Assembly (NCBI GenBank): GCA_963752345.1
Contig: CAVVYA010000002.1
Coordinates: forward strand, 310,001-374,000
Reading direction: 5' to 3'
DNA: 64,000 nt
Source of the DNA: CAVVYA01 sp963752345
GTDB taxonomy: Bacteria > Pseudomonadota > Alphaproteobacteria > SMXQ01
Every line of letters begins with the position of its first letter. Within the stretch, counting starts at the first letter, position 1. Both the position numbers and the translations under genes were made by a program. The notes beneath the pieces were generated by a model that did not search any database, was not told the origin of the DNA, and worked only from the letters and a program-made list of their open reading frames with translations. Shown here one piece after another: positions 1 through 8,132 of the stretch.

Positions 1-303
1 AACAAGGCCAAGTGAGTCTCACCGCTGCCGCCAAACCGCGCGACAGGGCGGCCTGACGTTCGATTGGGTGTCGCCCCTGGGCTCTTTCGCTTGACCGGTC
101 GCCAGCGTGGGAAAGAATTCGGCTTCAATGGAGCTGGCGATCCCCGTTCGAAGCGGAACGGGGCCGGCTTCCATGTCCGACTCGCTGCCTAACCTTCCAG
201 CTTTGGGGAAAGAATGCCGCGAGTTAAATTCTATGTTCCACCCGACGAGTTCCCGACCGGATTACCCCGCCCTCGGGCGATGGTGCAGTAGCGGCGTCTG
301 CCG
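1..303. other. Intergenic or gene-end stretch, nothing recognised
   Basis: The first 15 bases read in frame as four codons and a TGA, so they could be the last residues of a + strand gene lying mostly outside the window, but nothing confirms this. From there to the methyltransferase start at 304 I see no convincing coding region, RNA gene or terminator. Confidence 0.3.
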
Positions 304-915
304 ATGAACGGCGAGTCGCGCCATGCCCACGCGCCGGCAACATTGCGCAATCGCGAGCCGATCCTGGCCGAGCTGCGGCGCGTGCTGCCGGAGCGCGGGC
401 TGCTGCTGGAAATCGCCAGCGGCACCGGCGAGCATGCCGCCTTCATGGCGCCGCGGTTGCCCGGGCTCGAGTGGCAACCGAGCGATACGCGGGCGGCGGC
501 GCTGGCCGACATCGACGCCCACGCGCGCGACAGCGGCTGTGCGCGTATCCGTCCCGCCATCCGGCTGGACGTCAGCGCGCCGCAATGGCCGCTCGCGCGG
601 GTCGATGCGATATTCTGCGCCAACATGATCCACATCGCGCCCTGGGCCGCCGCGGAAGGGCTGTTCGCGGGCGCCGGCAAGATCCTGGCGCGCGGCGCGC
701 CGCTCGTGCTTTACGGCCCGTTCAAGCGCGACGGCGCTCACACGGCGCCGTCCAACGAGCGGTTCGATCAGGCGTTGCGCGCGCAGGATCCGCGATGGGG
801 CGTGCGCTGCCTCGACAGCGAGGTGCTGCCGCTGGCGGAGCGCTCCGGCTTTGGCCTCGAAACAGTGATAGCGATGCCGGCCAACAACCTGACCGTGGTG
901 TTCCGGCGGTCCTGA
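304..915 (+). CDS. DUF938 family SAM-dependent methyltransferase
   Basis: 203 aa, the usual length for DUF938 class I methyltransferases. The SAM-binding glycine motif is LEIASGTGEHA near residues 38-48. It is followed by the family motifs WQPSD (about 58), NMIHIAPW (about 105) and LYGPF (about 138), and the chain ends in NLTVVFRR as family members do. It should be a soluble cytoplasmic enzyme; the natural substrate of DUF938 proteins is not established. The gene stands alone, with a small Lys-rich protein gene downstream. Fold and family are clear, the biological role is unknown. Confidence 0.85.
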   Translation: MNGESRHAHAPATLRNREPILAELRRVLPERGLLLEIASGTGEHAAFMAPRLPGLEWQPSDTRAAALADIDAHARDSGCARIRPAIRLDVSAPQWPLARVDAIFCANMIHIAPWAAAEGLFAGAGKILARGAPLVLYGPFKRDGAHTAPSNERFDQALRAQDPRWGVRCLDSEVLPLAERSGFGLETVIAMPANNLTVVFRRS

Positions 916-1011
916 CATCCGGACAAGCGGCGATCCCGATTTTTCTGTGCGCGGAACGCGCGAAGGACTACACCTGTCGCGACGTGTGGATTTCAACGAA
1001 TGGAGGGTGCC

Positions 1012-1152
1012 ATGGCGAAAGGTCAGATGCGGTCGAATCGCGAAAAGAAGAAGCCCAAGAAGTCGGAAGCTGAGAAGAAGAAGCCTGGGACGGCTCCCAC
1101 GTTCGGGCAGCCGACGCCGACATCAGGCAAGGGTTACGGCAAGAAGGGCTGA
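1012..1152 (+). CDS. Small Lys-rich conserved protein (46 aa)
   Basis: An ATG six bases after a GGAGG-type ribosome binding site (about 1002-1007) opens a 46-codon frame. The product begins MAKGQMRSNREKKKPKK and ends in a Gly/Lys-rich tail (SGKGYGKKG). About a third of residues are Lys or Arg, there is no membrane segment, and the middle is Pro/Thr-rich, so it is probably disordered. I recall similar MAKGQ.RSNREKKKPK starts in small uncharacterised proteobacterial proteins; function unknown, nucleic-acid binding is only a guess. A good intrinsic terminator follows at 1220-1245, which supports a real short transcript. Confidence 0.7.
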   Translation: MAKGQMRSNREKKKPKKSEAEKKKPGTAPTFGQPTPTSGKGYGKKG

Positions 1153-1219
1153 GCGGGCGGACCGCGGAAGGGCGGTCTCCGGCCCAGCCGCCGAAGGGCG
1201 GTTTCCGGTTCAAAGTGGC

Positions 1220-1245
1220 AAACAGCCGCCTGATGCGGCTGTTTT
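1220..1245 (+). terminator. Rho-independent terminator after the small Lys-rich gene
   Basis: A ten-base-pair stem (AAACAGCCGC pairing with GCGGCTGTTT) around the five-base loop CTGAT, with the T run at the 3' foot. It lies 68 bases after the stop of the 46-aa gene and in front of the converging MarR gene. Confidence 0.75.
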
Positions 1246-1303
1246 GCTGTGTGATGATCGGCGGCGGGGCGCCGTGTTTACGGAAACGCCCGCCGTTGAA
1301 GGC

Positions 1304-1819
1304 TCACGGCAGATCCTTGGCGAGATAGCTCTCGAGATTGTTGTTCAGCCGGTTCAGCATGCTCCATAGATGCTCGCGGTCGCCGTCGGCCAGGCCCTGG
1401 ATGGCCGCTGCGCTGACGGTGTCCGCCAGCGGCAAAAGCTTTCGTTCCAGGGCGCGGCCGGATTTGGTCAGATAGACATTGACCTTGCGGCGGTCGTCCG
1501 CGTTGCGCTGGCGGACCACCAGGCCTTTTTCTTCCAACCCGTTCAGCACCGCCACCATGCCCGAATCGAACAGGCCGATATTCTCCGAAAGCGCGCGCTG
1601 GGTCTGACCGTCCTCGTTCCACAATTGGCGGAGCACCCACCATTGCATGATGGTGGTGACGCCGGCCTCGCGGATCAGCTTGAGCAGGCCGCGCGAATAG
1701 AGCCGGTGGGTATTGCGCAGCAGGGACGCAATCGACTTGCGCTTGTCGCGCGTGATCTTGCCGGGAGGCGCTCCACGAAGCCCAACCGGCGGAGCTGATT
1801 TTTGCCTGCGGTCGGCCAC
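1304..1819 (-). CDS. MarR family transcriptional regulator
   Basis: 171 aa with a MarR winged helix-turn-helix in the centre: helices with TQRALSENIGLFDSGMVAVL, then the wing motif VVRQRNADDRRKVNVYLT, then dimerisation helices at the C terminus. A GTG start at 1819 is used because GAGG sits six bases upstream. It lies downstream of the first VOC gene on the same strand (67-base gap), so the two are probably co-transcribed. A palindrome in the divergent promoter at 2733-2749 is the obvious candidate operator. MarR proteins of catabolic loci commonly repress until an aromatic ligand binds; the ligand here is unknown. Confidence 0.88.
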   Translation of the reverse strand: MADRRQKSAPPVGLRGAPPGKITRDKRKSIASLLRNTHRLYSRGLLKLIREAGVTTIMQWWVLRQLWNEDGQTQRALSENIGLFDSGMVAVLNGLEEKGLVVRQRNADDRRKVNVYLTKSGRALERKLLPLADTVSAAAIQGLADGDREHLWSMLNRLNNNLESYLAKDLP

Positions 1820-1886
1820 GCGAACCTCGATGCAGTCGGACTAAGCCGGACAGGCGCCACACAGCGTGACGCCGACGGCCCGTGAC

Positions 1887-2675
1887 TTACGCGACCAGGT
1901 CCCATTTGTCGAGATCGACTTCCAGGCCCTTGCTGTAGCACAGGTCGATGCCGTTGCCCTCCGGATCGCGCGCGCGATAGTCCTCGTAGGGGCGGTCGGG
2001 ACGGGCCGCAACCGGCGCGGCCTTCTTCAGATCGGCGACGAAATTCTTGCTTTCGCCGAGCAGGAAGCCGAAGTGGTTGACGCCGTAGCGCGCCTCGTGC
2101 CCGAAGTTCGATGTGTAAAAAGGATGCAGCGCCAGGTTGGAGTTGCCATCGCCGAGGAACCGGTTGGGCTCGCCGCGCCTGCGCCACTGGCTCGTCGTGC
2201 GGACCTCGCGGAAGCCGAAGACCTCGACGTAGAAATTGCGGATGCCCTCCACGTAGAGGGCGTTGAAGGCGATATGGCGCATGCGCGGCAGCCGCTCGAC
2301 CGGGTCCTTGATTCCGAAGCCGGTGGTGGACAGCGAAACCGGGTTGCATTCCGGGTCGTAGATGCGCAACTCGCCACGGTGGATGCCGCCTTCCTCAGGC
2401 ACTATGCAGCCGCCGGGATTGAATTTCAGGTAGCGCTCCTTGACCGCCTCCAGGTCGTCGACCTCCAGGCCGAGATGATGCAGGCCGAGTTCCATGCGCG
2501 GCTCGCCGAGTTCGGGACGGAATTGGAAGAAGGTGAGATTGGCAAATCCGTCCGTGAGCGAAATATCTCCCTCCTTGGATCGGCCGAGCTCTGTCAAGCC
2601 GAAGTAGCGCACGTAGAACGCGGCGAGCTTGGCGGCGTCGGCGCACATGAAAGCGAGGTAACGAATCCGGGCCAT
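1887..2675 (-). CDS. Two-domain VOC protein, extradiol dioxygenase-like (paralogue 1)
   Basis: 262 aa from an ATG with GGAGAA upstream. Two vicinal-oxygen-chelate halves are visible: residues about 1-125 and about 128-258. In the second half the usual metal-ligand places hold His (MRHIAFN), His (NHFGFLL) and, where type I extradiol dioxygenases have Glu, an Asp (GNGIDL). It is clearly paralogous to the VOC proteins at 3985 and 8102, sharing HHLGLEVDD-like and RPYEDYRARDPEGN stretches. Likely role: ring cleavage or another metal-dependent step on an aromatic or dicarbonyl substrate. It heads the leftward VOC-MarR unit. Confidence 0.8.
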   Translation of the reverse strand: MARIRYLAFMCADAAKLAAFYVRYFGLTELGRSKEGDISLTDGFANLTFFQFRPELGEPRMELGLHHLGLEVDDLEAVKERYLKFNPGGCIVPEEGGIHRGELRIYDPECNPVSLSTTGFGIKDPVERLPRMRHIAFNALYVEGIRNFYVEVFGFREVRTTSQWRRRGEPNRFLGDGNSNLALHPFYTSNFGHEARYGVNHFGFLLGESKNFVADLKKAAPVAARPDRPYEDYRARDPEGNGIDLCYSKGLEVDLDKWDLVA

Positions 2676-2732
2676 CTGGTCTTCTCCGCTGGCGGCTCTT
2701 TTTCGCCGCATCAGAAATCTTGCGATGAAAAT

Positions 2733-2749
2733 CGTTATAATTTATAACG
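2733..2749. promoter_or_regulatory. Palindromic operator candidate in the divergent VOC/SBP promoter
   Basis: CGTTATA-ATT-TATAACG is a perfect 7+7 inverted repeat in an AT-rich patch, 58 bases from the leftward VOC start and 109 bases from the rightward binding-protein start. Size, symmetry and position suit a MarR-type operator controlling both directions; binding is inferred. Confidence 0.6.
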
Positions 2750-2857
2750 GTCTGGAAATCCACTGGTTCGACGCGTGAATGTGACGCCGGCTCTGCGAGG
2801 CTCGAGAGCGAGCCTTCTGCTCCGGACATCAAGATGGATCGCACAGGGAGGAAATGA

Positions 2858-3916
2858 ATGAGTTGGGCACAGCCGAAATCCGTCCGCATGTCATGGTGGT
2901 CCGCCGGCATCGTGGCCTTGGCGCTCACGGGGACGCCTGTCGGACAGTCGCCTGCGGTCGCGCAGGAGGCGGAAGCCGCCTTCTACCGGCACAAGACGGT
3001 GAAAATGATCGTCGGCTATGGCCCGGGCGGCGGTTACGACGTCTATGCGCGCATGCTGGCGCCCCATCTCGCGAAAGTGCTCGATGCGACGGTCGTGGTG
3101 GAAAACCAGCCCGGCGCCGGCGGTCTCACCGCTCTCAACCGCATCTATGCGGCGCAGCCCGACGGATTGCAGATCATGATCGTCAACGGCACCGCGGCCG
3201 GCTCCGCCCAACTGATCGATCAGGAGGCGGTGCGCTACGATCTCGCCAAGGTCGGGCATCTGGGATTGATCAGCGCTTCGCCCTGGATCTGGCATGTCCG
3301 GCCCGACGCGCCCTATCGCACGCTGGCCGATGTCATGAAGCCCGGCGTCAAGGTGCGCTGGGCGGCGACCGGCCTGATCGACAGCATGTCGGACGGCGCC
3401 GCCATCATGTGCGAGGCGCTCAAGATCGATTGCCAGGTGGTCATCGGCTACAAGGGTAGCAACGAGGCCGTTCTCGCCGTGGTGCGCGGCGAGATGGACG
3501 CCATCTACAGCTCCGACACGTCGGCCAACAGCTACGTGAAATCCGGCCAGACCCGGCCGATTGTCACCTTGTCGCGCGAGAAATCCCGCTTCTTCCCGGA
3601 CCTGCCGACGATTTTCGAATCGGTCAAGCTGACGCCGGAGCAGGAGTGGTGGTTCAACCTGCGCGCCACGCTGGATGCGCTCGGGCGTATTCTCGTCACC
3701 TCGCCGAACCTGCCGCCCGATCGGCTGGCGTTCCTGCAGGCGAGCGTCAAAAAGATGCTGACGGATCCGGCGCTCATCGCCGAAGGCGAGAAGACCCAGC
3801 GCTATATTGATTTCATGGATGCGGAGAACACCCGGCAGATGGCGGTGGCGACGGTGAGCGCACTTTCGCCGGATCAGAAGGAGCGGGTCAAGAAGGTCAT
3901 GACGCGCGCCGACTAG
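2858..3916 (+). CDS. Bug/TctC-type periplasmic solute-binding protein 1
   Basis: 352 aa. It starts at the ATG six bases after GGGAGG, giving a signal peptide that ends near AVAQEAEA (about residue 36). The mature protein opens with the family signature FYRHKTVKMIVGYGPGGGYD, the beta1-loop-helix that wraps the carboxylate of the ligand. Further family features are NQPGAGG, GYKGSNEAVLAVVRGEMDA and a late PDLPTIFE. It should bind an organic acid in the periplasm for a tripartite tricarboxylate transporter, but no tctA or tctB lies in the window, so it must borrow membrane subunits or act as a sensor. First gene of a rightward unit divergent from VOC-MarR. Confidence 0.87.
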   Translation: MSWAQPKSVRMSWWSAGIVALALTGTPVGQSPAVAQEAEAAFYRHKTVKMIVGYGPGGGYDVYARMLAPHLAKVLDATVVVENQPGAGGLTALNRIYAAQPDGLQIMIVNGTAAGSAQLIDQEAVRYDLAKVGHLGLISASPWIWHVRPDAPYRTLADVMKPGVKVRWAATGLIDSMSDGAAIMCEALKIDCQVVIGYKGSNEAVLAVVRGEMDAIYSSDTSANSYVKSGQTRPIVTLSREKSRFFPDLPTIFESVKLTPEQEWWFNLRATLDALGRILVTSPNLPPDRLAFLQASVKKMLTDPALIAEGEKTQRYIDFMDAENTRQMAVATVSALSPDQKERVKKVMTRAD

Positions 3917-3984
3917 AGCCGCGCGATCGTTTGACGCCACAATAGGCCGCTTTCGAAGCCACAGTTTCAGTGAGGGACGACACG

Positions 3985-4785
3985 ATGATTCGCATTCGCT
4001 ACCTGGCTTTTCTTTGCTCCGACGCTGCCAAGGTGGCGGATTTCTACGTGCGATATTTTGGTCTGAAGGAAATGGGCCGCTCGGCCGATAAGGACATTTC
4101 GCTCACCGACGGCTTCATGAATCTGACGTTCTTCCAATTGCGCGCCAAGCTCGGCGAGCCGCGCATGGAAGTCGGATTGCATCACCTCGGCGTCGAGGTC
4201 GACGATTTCGAAGCGGTAAAGGATCGCTATCTCGCCTTCAATCCGAACGGCGTGATCGTGCCGGAGGAGGGCGGGCTGCACCAGGGCAAGTGGCGCCTCT
4301 ACGATCCCGAATGCACGCCGGTGTCGGTGTCCGACGGGACCTACGGTGTGACGGGGGGCGAGGACCGTTATCCGCGCATGCGGCACGTGGCGTACAACGC
4401 GCTCTATCCGGGCAGGATTGGCGATTTCTATATCGACGTGCTCGGCTTCCGCGAGCTCAAGACGACGCAGAAGTGGCGCGACCGCGGCCGGTCCAATCGC
4501 TTTCTCGGCGATGGCCATTCCAATCTGGCGATCCATCCCTTCTACAATGACAACCACGGACACGAGGCGCGCTACGGCATCAACCACTTCGGATTCCTAG
4601 TGGGTGAGCTCGACGATCTGGTGGGTGGCTTGCAGAAGGTCGTGCCGATCGCGGCCCGGCCGGACCGGCCCTACGAGGACTATCGGGCGCGCGATCCGGA
4701 AGGCAACCGCATCGACATCTCCTATTCCAAGGGATTCGAGACCGACATCGACAAGTGGGACATGGCGCCCGCGGCCGCGCGTTGA
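3985..4785 (+). CDS. Two-domain VOC protein, extradiol dioxygenase-like (paralogue 2)
   Basis: 266 aa, starting at the ATG after AGGGAC. Two VOC halves; the second carries H134 (MRHVAYN), H201 (NHFGFLV) and D244 (GNRIDIS) at the positions of the H-H-E metal triad of type I extradiol enzymes. Long stretches match paralogue 1 almost word for word (KDISLTDGF.NLTFFQ, RPYEDYRARDPEGN). It sits between two Bug binding proteins, which suggests that uptake and cleavage of one substrate family are encoded together. Asp in place of Glu may mean a changed metal or reaction. Confidence 0.8.
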   Translation: MIRIRYLAFLCSDAAKVADFYVRYFGLKEMGRSADKDISLTDGFMNLTFFQLRAKLGEPRMEVGLHHLGVEVDDFEAVKDRYLAFNPNGVIVPEEGGLHQGKWRLYDPECTPVSVSDGTYGVTGGEDRYPRMRHVAYNALYPGRIGDFYIDVLGFRELKTTQKWRDRGRSNRFLGDGHSNLAIHPFYNDNHGHEARYGINHFGFLVGELDDLVGGLQKVVPIAARPDRPYEDYRARDPEGNRIDISYSKGFETDIDKWDMAPAAAR

Positions 4786-4830
4786 TCCGCGCGGAGGCGA
4801 CCAATAAAAAACGAAATGGGGAGTGACGGG

Positions 4831-5865
4831 ATGGCAATGAAGACCTCGATGCGCCTGCTGGCAGCCGCGGCGGGCGCATTCGCGCTGGCGGCGGCCGATC
4901 AAGCACCGGCCGTGGCGCAGGATGCCGGCGGCTTCTACGCCGGCAAGACCGTCCGTCTCACCATCGGTTATGCGCCCGGTGGGGGCTATGACAGCTATGC
5001 CAGAGTGTTGGCGCGGTACCTCGGCCAGCAGATTGCGGGCCACCCCGAGGTGATTGTCGTCAATATGCCCGGCGCGGCGAGCCTCAAATCGGTGCAGTAT
5101 CTCGACTCCGGTGCGCCGAAGGATGGCACGGTGCTGACCAGCTTCAATCCCGGCCTCATCACCCAGTCCCTGACGACGCCCGAGACTGTGAAAGCCCGCT
5201 TCACGGATTATGCTTGGATCGGCACCATGAGCCGCGACGTGCGCGTCTGCTATCTGTGGAACGCCACCACCAAGGCCCGCTCGCTCGACGATATGCGCAA
5301 GCTCGATCAGGTCGTATTCGGCGAAACCGGCACAGGGTCCTCCGCTTATGTGGAGCAGCGCCTCATCGGTCAATTCCTCGGTGTGAAGGTTCGCCAGGTG
5401 CTCGGCTATCCCGGCAGTGCGGAAAAGCGTCTTGCCGTCGAACGCGGTGAACTGGATGGCGATTGCGGCGCCTGGACCAGCATTCCGCCCGACTGGCTGC
5501 GCGACGGCAAGATCAGCGTGGTGCTGCGCTTCACGCGCGATCTCGCCCCAGGCATGGACGACAAGGCGCCGGTCGCCAGCAACCTTGTCAGCGATGACAA
5601 GAAGGACCTGTTGAATCTTCTCGGGGCGCCGAACGACTTCGGCCGGCCCTATATCGTATCCAAGGAGACGCCGGCCGATCGTGTCCAAGTCCTGCGCCAA
5701 GCCTTCGCCAAGACGCTGGCGGATTCGCAGTTCCGGGCGGAGGCTGCAAAGCAGAATCTGACGATCATCGGGCCGATGGGCGGCGAGGAGGCTGAAAAGC
5801 TCCTGAGCAAAATCTACGCGACGCCGGCCGCAGTGATCGCCGAGGCAAAAGCCATCAGCGAGTGA
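4831..5865 (+). CDS. Bug/TctC-type periplasmic solute-binding protein 2
   Basis: 344 aa from the ATG that follows GGGGAGTGACGG. A signal peptide ends at about PAVAQ. The mature N terminus has the PGGGYDSYARVLARYL signature, followed by NMPGAASLKSVQYLD, FNPGLITQSL and a Cys-containing GELDGDCGAW. It is far closer to the binding protein at 62936 (same NMPGA.SLK.VQYLD, same GELDG.CGAW.S.PPDW) than to its immediate neighbours, so the two ends of the window share a duplicated transport component. Ligand unknown; presumably a carboxylated aromatic or aliphatic acid. Confidence 0.87.
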   Translation: MAMKTSMRLLAAAAGAFALAAADQAPAVAQDAGGFYAGKTVRLTIGYAPGGGYDSYARVLARYLGQQIAGHPEVIVVNMPGAASLKSVQYLDSGAPKDGTVLTSFNPGLITQSLTTPETVKARFTDYAWIGTMSRDVRVCYLWNATTKARSLDDMRKLDQVVFGETGTGSSAYVEQRLIGQFLGVKVRQVLGYPGSAEKRLAVERGELDGDCGAWTSIPPDWLRDGKISVVLRFTRDLAPGMDDKAPVASNLVSDDKKDLLNLLGAPNDFGRPYIVSKETPADRVQVLRQAFAKTLADSQFRAEAAKQNLTIIGPMGGEEAEKLLSKIYATPAAVIAEAKAISE

Positions 5866-5892
5866 TCGCGCCTGATCCATGGGGAGTCCGTG

Positions 5893-7164
5893 ATGAATGG
5901 AAAGTCTTGCGCTATCGTAATCGCCGCCTCCGCCCTGGCCCTCGCCATGCCGGCGCTGGCCGATGACGTGGAGACCTTCTACCGCGACAAGCCGGTCACC
6001 CTGCTGGTCGGCTATGCGCCGGGCGGCGGTTATGATTCTTACGCGCGCACCCTGGCGCGCCATATGCCCCGGCATCTGCCGGGCAAGCCGACCATCGTGG
6101 TCAAGAACATGCCGGGCGCCGGCAGCCTGATCGTCACCAATTTCCTCTACAACACGGCGCCACGCGACGGCACGCAGTTCGCCGCGGTCGGCCGCGAGAT
6201 GCCGACCGCAGATTTGTTCGGCCAGGAAAACATCCGGTTCAAGACAGATGAATTTACCTGGATCGGCAATATGGAATCCGTCGAGACGTTTTGCGGCGCA
6301 TGGCACACCACCGGCCTGACCAAGGCCGAGGATCTGCTCGACAAGCCGCTGATCGTCGGCGGCACGAATGGCAAATCGACCACGGTGACTTATCCGGTGG
6401 CGCTCAACAATCTGCTCGGCACCAAGATCAAGCTGATCGCCGGATATCCCGGCGGGGCCGCCATGCACCTGGCGCTCGAGCGCGGCGAAATCGAAGGCCG
6501 CTGCGCCTGGAGCATGTCGAGCCTGCAGACCACCGGCCACAATTGGGTCGAGGAGGGCAAGGTCAAGGTTCTGGTGATGGGCACGCTGGAGCGCAGCAAG
6601 CGCTTCCCCGATGTGCCGACCGCGCCGGAGCTCGCCAAGACGCCCGAAGCGCGCCAGGCGCTCGAGCTGCTGTTCTCCCAGGACATCCTCGGGCGGCCCT
6701 ACCTCGCGCCGCCCGGCGTGCCTGCCGATCGCGTCACCGCCCTACGCGCCGCATTCGAGAGGACCACGGCGGATCCGGCCTTCGTCGCCGACATCGAGAA
6801 GCAGAAGCTGGACCTGAGCCCGATGAGCGGCGCCGAGGTCGAGCGCATCATCAAGAAGCTCTATACCACGCCGAAGGCGGTCGCCGAACTGGCCTCCGCC
6901 TCCGCCAAGCGCATGGACAAGACCGAGATGAAGCAGACCGAGCAGGCGGTCGAAACACTCAAAGGCGCGATCGGGGCGGTGGAGAACGAAGGCCGCAGTA
7001 TCAGCTATGTGGCTGGCGAGAAGAAGGGCAAGATCAACCTCAGCACGACCGGCACCGAGGTCATGATCGCCGGCAAGAAGATGGCGCGTAAGGACCTCGC
7101 CGCCGGCATGACCTGCGAGTTCACCATCAAGGGCGAAGACGCCCAGAAGATCACCTGCAACTGA
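5893..7164 (+). CDS. Bug/TctC-type binding protein 3 with an extra C-terminal domain
   Basis: 423 aa, about 85 residues longer than its relatives. A signal peptide ends near PALA, then the family opening FYRDKPVTLLVGYAPGGGYD and the NMPGAGSL motif. The Bug fold ends near residue 335. After it come a Lys-rich linker and a segment (about 365-423) with the pattern YVAGEKKGKINLSTTGTEV, IAGKK, DL.AGMTCEFTIKG, ending in TCN. It has two Cys that could pair, and it looks like a small beta domain reminiscent of DUF5666-type sequences. A GTG three bases earlier is an alternative start (GGGGAG lies upstream of both). Confidence 0.82.
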   Translation: MNGKSCAIVIAASALALAMPALADDVETFYRDKPVTLLVGYAPGGGYDSYARTLARHMPRHLPGKPTIVVKNMPGAGSLIVTNFLYNTAPRDGTQFAAVGREMPTADLFGQENIRFKTDEFTWIGNMESVETFCGAWHTTGLTKAEDLLDKPLIVGGTNGKSTTVTYPVALNNLLGTKIKLIAGYPGGAAMHLALERGEIEGRCAWSMSSLQTTGHNWVEEGKVKVLVMGTLERSKRFPDVPTAPELAKTPEARQALELLFSQDILGRPYLAPPGVPADRVTALRAAFERTTADPAFVADIEKQKLDLSPMSGAEVERIIKKLYTTPKAVAELASASAKRMDKTEMKQTEQAVETLKGAIGAVENEGRSISYVAGEKKGKINLSTTGTEVMIAGKKMARKDLAAGMTCEFTIKGEDAQKITCN

Positions 7165-7193
7165 TCCACCTGGTTCGAACAAGCGTGAGCACG

Positions 7194-8132
7194 ATGAACG
7201 ATCGCAGAGTTACCGTCGATGGCTTGAATATCCGTTATCTGGAAGAGGGCAGTGGTCCGGTGGTGCTGCTGGTGCACGGCGGCACACCAGGCTTTTCCGC
7301 GGATCTTTGGCGCGGCAATATGACGGCGCTGGCGAAGGCGGGTTATCGCGCCATCGCCTATGACCAGCCCGGCTTCGGCCACAGCGACGCGCCGCGCGAC
7401 TTCGCCTTCAAATATCGCCAGGATTTTCTCGCTGGGTTTTGCGATGCCATCGGTGTGTCGAAGCCCGCGCTGGTCGGCCATTCGCAAGGCGGTGGCCTGG
7501 TGGTCGGCGCGGCCCTGGATGCGCCGGCGCGCTACGCGGGCGTTGTCGTGCTCGGTACCGGCAGCCTGCTGCCGCCCGCCGCCGGCGCGGCCAAGGATGT
7601 CGAACCGCCGCTCAAGGAGCCCGCCTTGGAAGATACCAAGGCGTTGCTGCAGTCGACCACCTACAATCACGCGCTACTCACGGCCGAGGTTCTCGCCGAC
7701 TATCACGCCATGAGCATCGGCAGGAATTTCCACAACGCGGTGCGCCGCGCCGAGGCCGCCGCCGCCCAGGGTAAAGGCCCGGGCGCGCCGCTGTGGCAGC
7801 GGCTGGGTGAGGTGGCGATTCCCTCGCTCTTCATCTACGGGGCCAACGACCGCGGCGATCCGAAGGCGCGGGTCGAGCTGGCGCGCCAACGCTATCCGGG
7901 TCTGGTCTTCCATCTTCTCGAGCGCTGCCACCACATGGTGTTGTGGGACCGGGCGGACGAGGTGAATCGGCTGCTGATCCATTTTTTCGAAGGGCTCAAG
8001 GCCGACGGCTATCTGGCGCGTGCGCGACGCGGCGGCGCACGGCTGAGTTACATAATGATCGCGCGCCGCATGATGCGCGCGGGTGGACGGAGGACGAACG
8101 AATGGGAAAGATCCGCTATCTGGCCATGCTGA
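7194..8132 (+). CDS. Alpha/beta hydrolase (meta-cleavage-product hydrolase-like)
   Basis: 312 aa from ATG 7194 (GTG 7185 is an alternative; neither has a strong ribosome site). The N-terminal LVHGGTPG oxyanion loop, the nucleophile elbow GHSQGG with S97, an acid in YGANDRGDP and the catalytic His in CHHMVLWD make a complete triad. In aromatic degradation, such enzymes hydrolyse ring-fission products made by VOC-type dioxygenases, and this gene is flanked by Bug and VOC genes. The last 31 bases overlap the next VOC gene, and the residues after about 265 are Arg-rich and unlike the family, so the tail may be neutral read-through. Confidence 0.83.
   Translation: MNDRRVTVDGLNIRYLEEGSGPVVLLVHGGTPGFSADLWRGNMTALAKAGYRAIAYDQPGFGHSDAPRDFAFKYRQDFLAGFCDAIGVSKPALVGHSQGGGLVVGAALDAPARYAGVVVLGTGSLLPPAAGAAKDVEPPLKEPALEDTKALLQSTTYNHALLTAEVLADYHAMSIGRNFHNAVRRAEAAAAQGKGPGAPLWQRLGEVAIPSLFIYGANDRGDPKARVELARQRYPGLVFHLLERCHHMVLWDRADEVNRLLIHFFEGLKADGYLARARRGGARLSYIMIARRMMRAGGRRTNEWERSAIWPC

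Noticed and set aside
4597..6540. A 647-codon open frame antisense to the Bug binding proteins.
   Set aside because: Mirror of two conserved genes with signal peptides and ribosome sites on the other strand; no family features.
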